Assembly: GCA_026261815.1 (NCBI GenBank)
Contig: JAMPIT010000174.1
Coordinates: forward strand, 9,672,001-9,736,000
Direction: 5' to 3'
Length of the DNA stretch: 64,000 nt
Source: Monarcha castaneiventris obscurior
Taxonomy: Eukaryota; Chordata; Aves; Passeriformes; Monarchidae
Shown: piece after piece, positions 1 through 13,300 of the stretch
How the letters are laid out: each line of letters starts with the position of its first letter
Numbering within the stretch: position 1 is the stretch's first letter
Notes under the pieces: model-generated
Told to the model about the DNA's origin: nothing
Seen by the model: only the letters and a program-made list of their open reading frames with translations
Databases searched by the model: none
Program-made: the position numbers and the translations under genes

Positions 1-2278
1 GAAGTGCAAGGAGAAGCAAGACACTCTAATAATTCATTCACTCATATAAATATGTATGGAAGCAACCTACAAAGCTGTTCACCTAGTTTGGGCAATATGT
101 ATTTTAGCATGCAAACTACTGCACAGTGGTTGCACATGTTCCTATGGGGAAGATGGCACAGATGCTTTGATTTTTCAGGCTGCTGCTGTTCACTAAAAGG
201 CAGTGAAAGCACCATTCTTCAGTCTGAATATTGGTATTCTATTCTAGAACTGAGATGCTTAGCTCATTCTTCAAGCATAAGCTGTTAAGGAGCCTAAGCA
301 AAGAAAATCCTATATAGATTTTTTTATTTATGTTCAGGTATTCAGATTCTGCAATAATTAGATTAGGAGTTATTTTCAAACAGTTTCAGATACTTCGACC
401 ACAAATGATAAAAAAGAAATTAAAATTCAGCTTTCCTACAGTTTCCAGGAAAACCCACAACTATCTGTCGCCATCAACCTTTCTTCCTCACAGTGGCATA
501 AAGCACCACTCTCTTCAATAGCCTGTGTGCTTTTGAGCTCAGAACTATTTTCCACAACCTGTTCCCAGGTTTAAGAATGTACTTCCACAAATTTCCCCAT
601 AATGTAAAAAAAGTTTTACAGTGTAAACAAAGGCCTTTTGTACAGCATTAAAGAGATGCTTTCCTAGGATGGTGGGACACAGCATTGGGAAGAACAGGAC
701 AGAGGAACATGTAGTAAGCTACAGAACTGAGGTGGATTCATGTCTGACCAATGTGAGCAGAGACAGAGAAACCAAGAAGCCCAAACCCACTCCCTGTGCC
801 CCTGGCCTGTTGTTCAAAGGTGTCTGGAGGGAGGAAGGCACTGTGGAGGGCCACTGTATGTCTGGGGTTGGTGAACTCCTGAACATCACAGCTACTACAA
901 ACTACTACAACAATTCTTCAAAACAGAAAATTGGCATTTTCTCTTTACCAACAGGTACCTTGGTAGGGAAGCAAAAATACAAAAAAAGCCCCCTTTATCA
1001 GTCTTCTTTAGGGGGTAGGCCTGCTCCAACCAACAAACCAAAAAGCTGGAAGTTGGCTGAGTAACAGCTTTTTCCTCTCTCCTGCATCCATACATCCTCA
1101 GTGAAGAAGCTAAAGAGAGGAGAGGACACCCGGTCAAACCACTGAAGAGGAGATCCCCTCTGGTTTTTAATGAGGAGGTCCACTCCACTTTTCTTTAATC
1201 CATTTTGGAATTAAAACTGGTTGATCTACGTTCTGACATTTAATCAAAAACATATTTAGGCTAGAATAAAGTAAGGCTTCCCATTCATAATCCCATACGA
1301 CAACATAAAGGTCTGTGAGTGTATAAAGATCAAGCTGGTAAGGAAAGTTTTCCTAAGTTCCTCAGCCACCTGAAAACCCCACTAGCTGCTTTTATACCTT
1401 TTTACACCAATTTTTAATAACAAGGCTGATGGTCTTTGGTCAAGTAATCAAGTAATTGAGGACTGCAAGATCACACCCTGATTTTGGAACACTTCCTTAA
1501 GCTCCAAGGGGATTATCTGTTCCAGTTATTACCCGAAGTGATTAAGTCACATGATTCTGAGCACATCACAAATAAGAGACCAAATCTGCTTTTCTTTTGT
1601 ACAAGAGATTTTCCCAACATGTGAATCAACATGCAGTGAGGTAAATTTTATCCTCAGTGGTCAGACAGGAGTTAGGAGAAAGGGATTTTTACCATCCAGT
1701 AAAAAAATTAATAAATTCAGTCAGACATAAATTCAGTCTCTGCTTCTGTGTTCTCATTACTGAAACTCACTTGAAATATACTTTTTAGAAAGTGCCCTTT
1801 TGAATTCATTTGTATTTTTTAAACTCAAATAATTTTAAGATTGTCAAAGTTAAAGAGAATACCGGGCAACAATTCTGCAGGTGAAGTTTGAATTTCCTGC
1901 AAAATTTCACCATGGAGTTATAAATGTAGATAATAATTTGAATTCTGACACACCTTTGGCATTACTTCCCTAATTTATCTTTGTGTATTAAAACCTAGCT
2001 ACTTATTTATGGTAGTTAACAGAGTAATTTTACTTTTCTCCTCCATTAGTTTTACATTGTTTCAGTGATGAATACTAATGCTTATGGGGGATCAGCTATG
2101 GCCAAACAAAAGAAAGAATCTTTTTTATAGCCTGGATCAGACCAAAAAAATAAAACAGTGTTAAACTACATGGAGACAACAATTTATTAAGGCATCTTCT
2201 TATGCTACTGAAGAACATAATTTTGCTCTTCCCCCATTCATACATAATAGGACCAGATTTAGGTAATTTACAACCATT

Positions 2279-2317
2279 TTTTTGTTTGTTTTGTGGTTTT
2301 TGTTTTGTTTTGTTTTC
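2279..2317. repeat. TTTTG-type simple repeat
   Basis: Irregular TTTTG and TTTG units on the plus strand. Confidence 0.75.
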
Positions 2318-3598
2318 CCCACTCGTAGAAAAGTATGCAGGTTGTGATGACAACTTTTACACATTTCGCTTTCACAGACTATTTCTAGTCATTCCAGAAA
2401 TACAATACAGATTTCTTAAAAAACTGAAACTTCTGTATCAGGTGGTGAAATGCAGCCTACAGTGCTAAGGAGTGCAAGTTATTGGAAATTGCAGTAAATT
2501 TACATGACAACTGTCACTGATACCTTCCAAATCTATCATATATACCAGTAATCCTCTTTTACATCCACAAAGTTTTTGAACTCATATGAAAACTGGGAGG
2601 TAGAGAAATTCTGAATGAATGGCTGCAGGAGATAGAAAGAACACGACGTCAACTAAAAAGATCATTATCATCTTTAAGGTGTATGGCTACTTCCTTTTCC
2701 CTTTCTGTAAATACTGACTCTTATTGTTTATGTGTATACAAGGAAGGAATAAGATATGTTTCCTCCCCTTGAAAAATGGACTCTGCAGAAATGAAGACCT
2801 GTATATTACTGAGTGGAACTAGACAGCACCAAATGCAATCAATGGCTAAAATGATCAGATGGCTCTTTTAAACAAATTACTGAACTAAATGATGCACTAC
2901 AGGACAGCAGAAGGCAGACTCACTAATAACCCTACCAGTTTTAGTTCCTACACTGGAATCTGGAGAACAAAAGACAGCTGTGATATTGACTGAGGTCAAA
3001 TTGCAATTATTGCCAATACAGGATGAGCTTTGGCCTCAATCCCCAGTGATCATCAGTGCTCAACAGTCCCACAGCTCTCTCAGGGTCACTGAGATCATAA
3101 AATTATTTGAGGACACCAACACTTTATTGCAACCGTACTCTCTTAGAGGAAGTTTCACGAGGGCTATTCTATTTCATTGATTTCCTGCTCCCTTGTGTCC
3201 TTTTGAAATCCAGTCCATATGTTTTCCTCTAGGCTTACACACTCTAGTATCCCAAAAGTGAATATTCTACCTTAAAACCTACTTTTTTTCAATTTTCTAT
3301 GGTCTGTGCTGCCCAAAATTGAAATACGATTTTCCAAAAATCATTACATGTCCATATTTCCTTGTGAGATTAATGATGATTCAGAGAAGCTGTGAAAAGC
3401 CATTCCAGCTCAGCTTCAGCACAAATGCATTTAGACCTTTGATACCAAAGCTTATTATCCAGAAAGTCAAGCATCCATAAATCTAGAATCAATAAAAGCT
3501 AGAACTGCTCAACATTCAATAAAGACAAATCATTGAAACAATTTCTAAAAAATTCTAAAATACTTCCAATTTTCAGGTGAATCCCAGGTAGGCTTGCA

Positions 3599-3616
3599 AA
3601 AAAAAAAAAAAAAAAT
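3599..3616. repeat. Poly-A run, 18 bp
   Basis: Uninterrupted A run in intron 1. There is no recognisable retroelement body upstream of it. Confidence 0.9.
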
Positions 3617-4158
3617 CAGTTTCCAGTGGCCTTTGATAAATTTGATTAGGTAAAAGTCTTAATTATCATATACTTTACTCTTTCATTTATTAGTAACATT
3701 TCTTCTCTTTCACACAAGGTAAACCTGATACTAATTTTAACTATCCTATGGATTAACCTGTAGTAGCTTCTTATAACTGCTAATGGGTTTATAGTAAAAT
3801 ATCTAAGAAAGCTCTCATATGAGAAATTTATAATTAAATTACAAAACTGCTCTCAAAGCTTTTATAGCTGTTTGGAAAAATCTATTTATCTGCATCACAG
3901 CTGATGAAGGATTTTTAAAACTCAAATCTGACAAGAGAGGTTGAATTCTGCTCAGAATGCAAAAAAAATATTTGCACACTACTGCTTTGTTCCTAGGTCA
4001 TGATATCAACCTTAAGCAAATGTTTCACCTACATTGAACTGCTTTTTCAGCCACTGTGATGCAGCCACCTAACTTGCAGTTTCTGTCCTTAAGTCAGCTG
4101 GGGTGGAGCACAGATCCCTTCGGAATTCAGGTTTGCCACACTAATTTACCATATAGTT

Positions 4159-4178
4159 AAAAAAAAAAAAAAAAAAAA
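4159..4178. repeat. Poly-A run, 20 bp
   Basis: Uninterrupted A run in intron 1, with no clear SINE or processed gene body to its left. Confidence 0.9.
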
Positions 4179-7100
4179 TCTGTAATTTATACATTGGCTA
4201 AGAGCTTCAGCTGAGGAAGAGCAATTGGACTTTATCCCATCCATCTCAACTGCTTTGTGGGCAGCAGATTACACAAAACTAAAGATGACAAAATCTTACA
4301 ATATTGGTTCTTGCTTTACATGTGAATGGCATGAATATTTGATAGGTTAAGGTATTTGTAGTTGTGTAAAAAGATGCAATCAAAAATCATTTCAAGCCAC
4401 AGTTCACCTTCTCCATAAAAATGAACTACAAATCCTTCCCCTATAACTTCTTATACTGGACATTGTGATAAACAATAAACCTGAAATATTAAGCAGAGAT
4501 ATGAAGTGCCTGAAAGTTAATGTTCTAGTGGATAATAGTTTTCTATGCATTTCTATGCCAGACATTTTGGTCCTTTTTACTCAATATATGAATATAAACT
4601 AACCTATGACAGATAAACAATAATTTTAAAAATAAGTTTTACAAATATCTCACTTCATTGACATCAGATATTGCCCCTGTATGTGGAGTAATGAGAGGCT
4701 CCAGTACCTTAAAATACAAGGAACAAAATGAAGCGTGTTGTGTTTTCATTTTTTCCATGAACACAGGGCAGTTCCACAGCAGATATAATCAGGGTTTACA
4801 ATGTCTTAACTGACAGCAGATTTTGTCCCCAGATTTTACAAAAAATCTCAAATAGAAATAAACTAATTCAGCCTGTTTATATCTTACATTTGTTTATGCA
4901 GATAAAACTCTTTCAAGACTATCCAAATAAACCAACCATAGTTTGGTAAAATCATTTTGAGGCAAAAGAAAAGAAGATGATACCCTCTCTTACCTGACAT
5001 CTGAGAATAATAAACAGTCCCAGGCCTGATACGTAGGCTAAAGCTACCTAAAAAGTCCCAAACAGTTCTGAAGTGCATAAAAGTCAGTACATTCAGAAAA
5101 AAAAAAAAAGCTGAATTTCAATTTCTTTAATATCAAACAGAGATCAAAGGAATAACTCATTTTCTTTTCCAAACCACCTTCATTTGGAATGAAGCTTAAT
5201 ACTTGGTTGCCAAGTGTGGCTTTATCTTTTCCTTGACTTATTTTTTTATGCACCTAGTGCTCCCAAAGTTTACTGAAATATTGCAAGCGGCCTGCAGGAT
5301 TTGGGCAATTAGAATCCAGCAAATACAGATCAAGGGTTTAGTCTAATTACCTTTAGTATTGACTCTGAGACTGAGCCTTTTGTAACTCTCTTCACTTTCA
5401 ATGGTGCCTCTACAACCAACATGAGAATGCCCACAAGTGTGATTTTGGATGAAAATAAAGTGCAAAACATTAGAAAAGCAAAGAAATGCAATGCAGAATG
5501 TAGATTCCTTATACAAAGAAATACAATAGACAAATCACAGTATGATAACAAAGCAGAAGAAGAATAACAAGTCAACACAGAGATATTTTGGGGCAGGTAT
5601 CTTCCAAAATGTTCACATACCTTCAGGAGAAAAATTTAGTGCAAAGATAAGAGTCACAAACAACATAAACTTCTACTACTACAGTTCTGTTAGAAAGTAA
5701 GAATTAAACTGTCTGGACCTGCCTCACAGTCCAAACATTTAGCCATCAGTTTTGCATAAATGCTTAAATAAAACCTTTAGCACGCAGGCTAGCATGGTGA
5801 AAGGAGAAGCATAATGCACTCAGTGAGCATCCTCCTTACCTATGCCAGCTAGGAAAAAGAGAATAACCCTCTGGAAAAATAATAATAGCATAAAAGACAC
5901 TTCTCAGCTAAAGGGAAAACCCCATTCTATGCAGCTAAAAAAAAAAAAAGAGGCAGAAAGTCATAATAAAAAAGATCACTGACTTGATCAAAGAATAGTC
6001 TCAAAACTGGTATGGAAAGCACCTTGAGCCAGTGCATTACTTGCAGAGAAAAGGAACAAAGAAAAACACACCCTTGAATTAAAAAAAATATTATAATTTA
6101 TATCTTATTTACACAAGATCTGATTCAGCTTTCAGAGTTTACTTTTCAAGGATCAGGTTAATATTGAATAATTAGCAATTACATGCCTGTAAGTCATATT
6201 AGTATGCTACCCTGACTGCTATTGCAGACAAATATACCACAATCATTAATTGAATTCCCTCAGAACTCTTTTTGAGGAACAGACCTATTATTAGTTTAAT
6301 AATCTATGTGATTTTAATATCATTGGGGAGCTAAGGTAGAGAGACTGAGAAATTTATTTAAGGTTTCTAGAGAATCAGACAGAGCCCAGATCTCTGAGTG
6401 CTTGCCCATTGCCTGATCTACTTAAACATCTTAAAATCTACACCATTGCAAATGTCAAACACCTCACACTACTGAAACTACTGATAGACTTGCCACTTTA
6501 AAACAGGTAACAAACACAACGATGGCATTATTGTATCTCAGCACTGTATCAAGTGACATAGATATCATAAACCTCTCTTCTTTTGTCATGACTTTATTAC
6601 ACACATTCTTCACATGCTCAGCTGCAAAAAAAATAACTACAAGAGCCCTCAAAAAGCGATGCACTGATCTGTCATGGCATGGAAAGAAAAGGTTTTAGCT
6701 ACCTCCAATCTTTGCTCCATCTACCCAGACATGATCACCAAAGGCCCAGATGGCCCCGGTGCTGCTCTCCCACTCCCAGCAGTTGCTGGCCCTTCCAGGC
6801 TTCTCTGACACCTCCAGAAGTGGCGCCCTGGCTCCCTTCCCCTGGCCATGGGGCTGATGAAGTGCAGCAGACATATCCTCAGTCTAGAACTGCTGCAAGC
6901 TGTATGCTGCTTTTTTGAAGCATCACATCACTTGAAATGGATCAATGCTGGCTTTAAATTATGGAGTCTACAAGCCATCTTCTGAATGCTCTGGTTTTTT
7001 ACTTTAATTTCCCTTCTGTTTGCTCTCTTTCTCTTAGTGTTTGGGGTTTTTTTTTTTGTTTTGATGATTTGGGGGTTTATTTGTTCATTTGGTCTATTAC

Positions 7101-7189
7101 TTAATTTTAGTTTACTCCTTGAGGCAGCATCTTTATCAATACTGAGTTCTTCAGGAGCCACACTCATTGAAGGCCATTAAACATGCCGA

Positions 7190-7784
7190 CCATATCCCGG
7201 GTGGCATCAAAAGGACCACAACCAACAAGTCAAGGGAGGTAATTCTGCCCTTTTACGCCACTCTCGTGAGACCCCACCTGCAGCGCTGTGTCCAGCTCTG
7301 GGGCCCCCAATACAAGAAGGACATGGACCTACTGGAGAGAGTCCAGAGAAGGGCCACAAAGATTATCAGTGGTCTGGAACACCTCTGAGAGAGTTGGGAT
7401 TGTTCAGACTGGAGACAAGAAGGCTCTAGGGAGAGCTTGGAGCACCTTTCAGTACCTAAAGGGCTACAAGAGAGCAGGAAAAGGACTACAAGGGCATGTA
7501 GCAACAGGACAAGGGGCAACGGTTTCAAAAGAAAAGAGAATAGGTTTAGATTAGATATTAAGAAGAAATTATTTACAGTGAGGGTAGAGGGAGACTAGAG
7601 ACACTGGAACAGGTTGCTCCAAACAGCTGTGTATGCCCCATCCCTAGAAATGTTCAAGAACAGGTTGAATGGGATTCCAGCAACCTGGTCTGGTGAAACG
7701 TGTCCCTGCTCATGGCAGGGGTGCTGGAACAAAAGGATCTTTCTTGGGTTGCTTCCAACCCAAACCATTCTATGATTCTGTGAT
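7190..7784 (+). mobile_element. CR1 LINE, 5'-truncated, with 3' tail
   Basis: CR1 retrotransposon remnant in plus orientation. The left part still reads as the end of the reverse-transcriptase ORF, for example LPFYATLVRPHLQRC then WGPQYKKDMDLLERVQRRATK. It is followed by the typical 3' UTR (two-subunit ATTCTATG ATTCTGTG tail at 7768-7783). The reading frame breaks in and after the RT end. It is a dead fragment in MAGI2 intron 1, antisense to the gene. Confidence 0.93.
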
Positions 7785-7831
7785 AGCAACAACATAATAC
7801 TTCATAGCCATCGTCCTCGGAGGTATTCACT

Positions 7832-7938
7832 GGATGTGGCACTTAGTGTTGTGGCCTAGTTGACAAGGTGGCAATCAGTTAAAGGCTGGACTCAATAATC
7901 TCAGCAATCTCTTCCAAACCATTTCTATGATTCTGTGT
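7832..7938 (+). mobile_element. CR1-type 3' end fragment
   Basis: A short 3' end of the form GGATGTGGCACTTAGTG, GGCTGGACTCAATAATC, CTTCCAAACC, ending in TTCTATGATTCTGTG. It belongs to a different CR1 subfamily from the element just upstream (the one with a GGCACT...GTGG...AGTTGA motif) and is about 50 bp from it, so two separate insertions are likely. Confidence 0.85.
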
Positions 7939-9083
7939 ATTGAGTGTTCTAGTGTTAGAGCTATTTAATAAAACACATATTTAAAACACAGGGTAGAAGT
8001 GTGAAAAGAGCCAAGGGAGCCAAGATGTTTGAAACACAGTGAGATTATGCACATAACTCCTATCAAATCACAATATCAAAGACTGTGATAGAGAAGAGTG
8101 TTTATCTGATTGATGCTGAACATGCTCCAACATACCAGTAAGGACTCAAACAGACAGGATCAGTTAGTTGCTCTGGATCTGCTTTAATGCAGTACAGAAA
8201 AACTGAAGCACTTCCACTAATAAAATGCAAAAAGCATGTCCATGAAAACAGTCATATAGAGAGGATATTTTATATATACAACATGCTTAACAAAATTTGG
8301 AGGAAAAGACAGATTTTTGGTTCTATTGGAAATCCTTGATTCAGTTGGTTTAAATCAAATTCTTAATGCTACTGTAACTTAACCGCTTATGCATTAAACA
8401 TGCGGCTGTTCCAAAGGTTCTTGTTATACACATTCATAAAAATTTTTATACATAGAATTTTTTCAGACCAAGTACATTCATTTCCTCTGTTGATCTAAAT
8501 TGTACAATGAAGGACAACAAACAGCTCTAACGATCTGTTACATTGAGACTTTTCCACTTGATGTCTGCATGGGGATTCTGGCTCACGAGGCACTGGGGAG
8601 GAGCCTGCCAAGGGCACTGGCTTCTGCCCTATGCACAAAGCCCAACTAAAAGCACAACTCCCTTGGTCTCCCATCTTTTCCAATAAGCACAAGGGCCTGG
8701 AATCACTCGCTGGGAAGAACAACCTCTCTCCCTTCTCTACTCTTGTAGTCAGAGACAGGGCACCAGCTCCAGGCCTCTTCCACGTCCCAGGCTAAGCTAT
8801 GGGACAGTCCTTCCTGCACATCACAGCCAGGGCTCCAAAGGCAGGACAGCTCCAGCTCCCAGTGAAACTTCCCAGTTCTTAATTAGATGCTGTCTTCCTT
8901 AAAAAACAACTGAAGGGTCCTATGCAAGGATATGTCATCTGAAAAGAAGGCAATTCTCAGGCAGTAGCATCAGCACGACAGACTGACAAATCTTTGTAGC
9001 CTCTTAGGCAACTGGATGGGATGGAATTACTCAGCTGCCTTCCACTCCTACCTTTTTTCTCCCTTCCCCCACTTTTAAAAAAA

Positions 9084-9193
9084 GATTGTATGTGGCACTC
9101 AGTGCCATGGTTTAGTTGAGGTGGTGTTAGGGCAGGGGTTGGACTCAGTGATCTTGAAGGTCTCTTCCACCCTAGTGATTCTGTGTGATTCTT
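9084..9193 (+). mobile_element. CR1-type 3' end fragment
   Basis: Contains TGTGGCACTCAGTGCCATGG, AGTTGAGGTGG, GGTTGGACTCAGTGATCTTG and a TTCTGTGTGATTCT tail. It is the same subfamily as the fragment at 7832-7938 and in the same orientation, severely 5'-truncated. Confidence 0.88.
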
Positions 9194-10089
9194 TGCTGGC
9201 CAGCTTATTCTTTGTATGTATAGGAAACAATTACAGAAATACTTTGCAATCATCTCTGAAAAACAAAGACAATTGGAAATTTTCTGGTTTCATAAAGAGT
9301 TCTAAGACAGAAACAAATTACAGGTATTGCTTACAGACAGCTTTAGTAATCAAAACTCAATTATAAAACTGTAAAACACAGCTCCAGCACACAGAAATGT
9401 AGTATCTGCTAACAGTTGATTGGCAATTCTCCTATAAGAGAAATACAAAACATTCCATGCTGTACTGTGAACTTGATAAAACTGATATGAAATTTCCCTG
9501 AGTAGTTGATCCTGGCAAGTGAAAATAAAGCAAAGCTCAGCAGGACACATGAAATTCATGCATTTCCAATGTAATTCCAAATAGTATAGTAAAAATCAGC
9601 ATGGGCATGTAATTCTTGGCTCTCTTGTTTGACAAAAGCAAAGCAGAAATTATGTGTTGTTGCAGGTGTTTTGCAAGCAAACATGATGCCCAGCTGATTG
9701 TTAACAGATGAACTTTTTTCAAAAGAAAATGAGCTGAAGGAAGATCTCAGAGCTGACAAATGAAAAACCCCAGGTGGAAGTAGTTATGACCAATCCTGGG
9801 CTGGAGCAGTGAGAAGCTGCTGTTTGTGCTAGGATGGCACTGGAAACAGGCTGCAGGAGCAGGCTCCAGCAGGCTTGAGAAGCATTTAGGGGGATAACAG
9901 CCACTTCCAGCTGGGCCTGTTGCTGGGTTGCTCAGCATGGGCAGCTCCATTTGGCTCAGAGATTGTAAGAAATTTGCACCTCACACTGAAAGCTACAGAA
10001 CACCTGCAATTTATGTTTTCTGAGAAATCTGCAGTTTCTAGCCCCTCAAAGCCAAATTTTAAAGTTTTATGACCTATAATACTGCTAAT

Positions 10090-10395
10090 CATAACAACGA
10101 TCATCTTGTTTCAATCCCCTGCCATGGGCAGGGACCCCTTTCACTAGACCAGGTTGCTCTGAGACCCACCCAATTTGGCCTTGAACACTTCCAGGAATGG
10201 AGCACCCACGGCTTCTCTGGGCAACCTGTTCCAGCACCTCACCACCTTCACAGTAAGTAATTATTTCCAAATTTCTAATCTAAACCTACCTTCTTTCAGT
10301 TTGAAGCTTTTACTCCTTGTCCTATCACTACATGTTCTTGCAAAAAATTCCTCTCCAGGGATTTCTTTGTTTTTTATACAAAGCCCCATATGTGT
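10090..10395 (-). mobile_element. CR1 LINE 3' UTR fragment, reverse orientation
   Basis: Read on the minus strand this is a CR1 3' region: the plus strand shows CCCCTGCCATGGGCAGGGAC, TCACTAGACCAGGTTGCTC, CTTGAACACTTCCAGGAATG and CTTCTCTGGGCAACCTGTTC, all complements of the conserved CR1 3' UTR. The terminal octamer repeat at its left end is decayed. It is the only clear minus-oriented CR1 in the window. Confidence 0.92.
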
Positions 10396-13300
10396 AAAAC
10401 ATCTTTAGGTGTTAAAGATGGAGCCTCTCTACTACAGGTTCCATTTACTATTGAAGATCTATTTTACATACAATTCAAAGGTACAGCACACAGCCTTTGC
10501 TGTGCTGGTGAGCATAATAAAGGAAAAAAAAAAAGGTCAGAAAAATAAATTTGATCTTTGTGAAGTCATTAATACATTATAATAAAATTTGACCATTTGA
10601 TTTTCAAAATAATTACTTCAAGTTCAATGAATATGCTCTTTGTAACAGAAAAAAATATATATATAAAAATCTAAAATATAGAGAGGGATCGTTGATTTGC
10701 CAGTCTGGGTGAGACATCTTGCTCTGGGCTTTTCCCCCTCTCTGTTCTGCTGCCCTTCTGAAAAACTCTGCAGAGTGTAAATCACACTCTGCAGGTTCAT
10801 CCTCCTTAACTGCAGGATGTTTTCAAGAGACAGCCGTTATCTGTAGCTACCAGCCAGAGGGGGGAAAAAAATTAAAAAGGCTATAGACACACAGAGGACT
10901 GGCTGCTCCTGGATTTGATCAGAAATCACTTCTCAGCAGTGACACATAATACTGTTTTCAGGCAAAACATGAATAAACATGTGCATAAACTTTTGATTCA
11001 GAGCAATGCCACACTAGTTCTGTGATCCATCAGATCTTAGAAGATAAACATGATGTGACGGGGTCATTTCTTGCTGGAAAGGCTTCCAAACAGCAAGTGG
11101 AAAGCTGCAACTAGTTGGTGATTGAGTGGATAGGACACTTTTGTGGCCAGGCAAAGCAGCTCTTGAGTAAAACAGATAAAACTAAGCTGAGAAAGACTGG
11201 TCAGAAAACAAAAATTCAGCTTAAAAAAAAGAAAAAAATTGAAGCATTGACATTTGGTTTTGTTTTGTGCTTTAAAAAAATAAAATGGAGGAGAAAGAAG
11301 GAAATCTCTCAAACATTAATAGAGGAATTTATACCCAAGTGTAGTCCTGCACCAAGGCCATTATTGTACAGACCTGCTGCACAGGACAGTCTGAGAGTCA
11401 GACTGGAGCCCATACAGGTCACCTGCTTGCAAGTATGTCTTCAGTGACAGCTTTGTGGTGCCCCACACAACATTCCCAGAGGGCAAGCTCAGGGTCCCTC
11501 TCACCCAGATAGCTATGCAGTACTCCAGCAGCTATTTCAGAATGCAGCTGGGCCCAGCACTCTGTGCAGCTTCAGCTATGCCATCCTTCTGAGGACAGTG
11601 GGAGACACACACAGAGGCATAAGAAAAAAAAATGAGCATTCACTAGTGCAGAATGACCCGGCACCCTTTAAACACAGGTGTTTTTACCTTCTGCTGTGAG
11701 GACACCTGGCATGCCTGAACAGCCTGATCCCTGGCTGAATTCAGGACACCTGGGCCAGGGAGGGGGATGATCCCAGTGCTATTCCATCAAGTACTGCTTG
11801 GACCTTTGCTTCATAAGAGTATGGACTGCTAAGTCAGGTGCCTGAACCAAAGTCTAGCTCATCTCCCCTATTCCCTGGTGATATTGGCCACGCAGAACAT
11901 TACACATTATCTGCACCAAATTGTTGAGCAGTTTCATCCTGCACTGTGAACCAGCTGCCCTCGTTCACCAGTTGGAGACATCAGCTTTTCATGGTTTCCT
12001 TTGTCCTCAGACCTGCTAATGACTGCACCTGTAAAAAACCTGATGAATTAATAATGCAAACAAGGCAACTGTGTGCTCATGATCAACTTCAGGACCAAAG
12101 TCCTATCAGACTAACTGTGTAATAATGGGTGCTGCACATCAAATAGGACTGTATGGCTGTCAAAAGGACACGAGTGCTTCAACAGGAAAAAACAGGAACG
12201 TGCTGCATTGGCCTGTGCCAGCTCTATTTAAAGGATCTAGAAGTACTGTGGTACATAGAAGGGGATTAAAAGAAGGATTGCAGAACCTCAGCTAGATGTC
12301 ATCTTAATGTTATGCAACTCCTTTCTCCTGAAAACAAAGGGTGGATTCAGTAGGACCTAAGCAGCCTTGCTTGTGCAAGGCTAAATCCTACCCTGACCTC
12401 TCACTGATCACTGCTTTAACTCCACACCAGCCCCAAGCACTGAAAGAGGAGAACCTTCTAGATAGTGAAACCTACTCTGACAGAGCCAGCAACACATTCC
12501 TTTGTACCAGCCTCTCCAAGGGGAGTGGGAGCTAAGAGTTTTCAGGGAGAAACAAGAAATCAATTCCAAAGAGGAGGTGAAAGTAGAAAGAGGCACCAGC
12601 AGCTCTTCACAGAGGGACAGAAGCACAGAGCCACAAAGCAAACCTTTGGTGTAACCACAGCTGACACAGCAACAACAGAGCCCCACCTGGGATCACCAGG
12701 TGTCCTCGTAATATCAGGACATGCTCACTTCTCCACAATTCCTCATTCATCCCCATCCCATCATTGACATGGGATGTCAAGTCAGACTAAATCTAATATT
12801 CTACCAATAACCCCACCCAGCCTGGATCAAACGGTGGCAGCACCAGGGCTCTGAAAGGAGCCACCATCCAGGGAAGCCAATCTGAATTCTCCTGCCATTG
12901 TGAAAAGTTAGAGGTTCACACTGGGTTCTTAGTATTAGTATTTTGTATGTGTTGCTCAGCAAACCAAACTTCATCCAGGGTAACCTTTTCTTAGTATTTC
13001 TCCTGTTTCCAAGAGGTTTTAAAACAAAAAGACAAAGGGGGTGGGTGGAGTAATAAACACTCCAAAAGAAACCCCACACAAATTATTTATAATTTACTTG
13101 TCAAACAGTGGCTTTAACAGGCCAAAAGAATTTTAATAAATTTCTCATGCAGTGTGATTGATGTACCTACTTGTCCAATTAGCACTGCAAACAAATATAA
13201 ATATCTCATTAAAACACATAAATGTATATTACTTTGGTTTCCTACACTTTACCACTTCCAGTATATTTCTGAAATACATTTCATTTTAGGCATAAACACT

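Larger units (their letters stand above)
1..7189. other. Intronic DNA without genes
   Basis: A/T-rich sequence with poly-A runs. A modestly G/C-richer patch at about 6700-6930 has no recognised repeat or coding content. Small ORFs here look like chance. Confidence 0.7.
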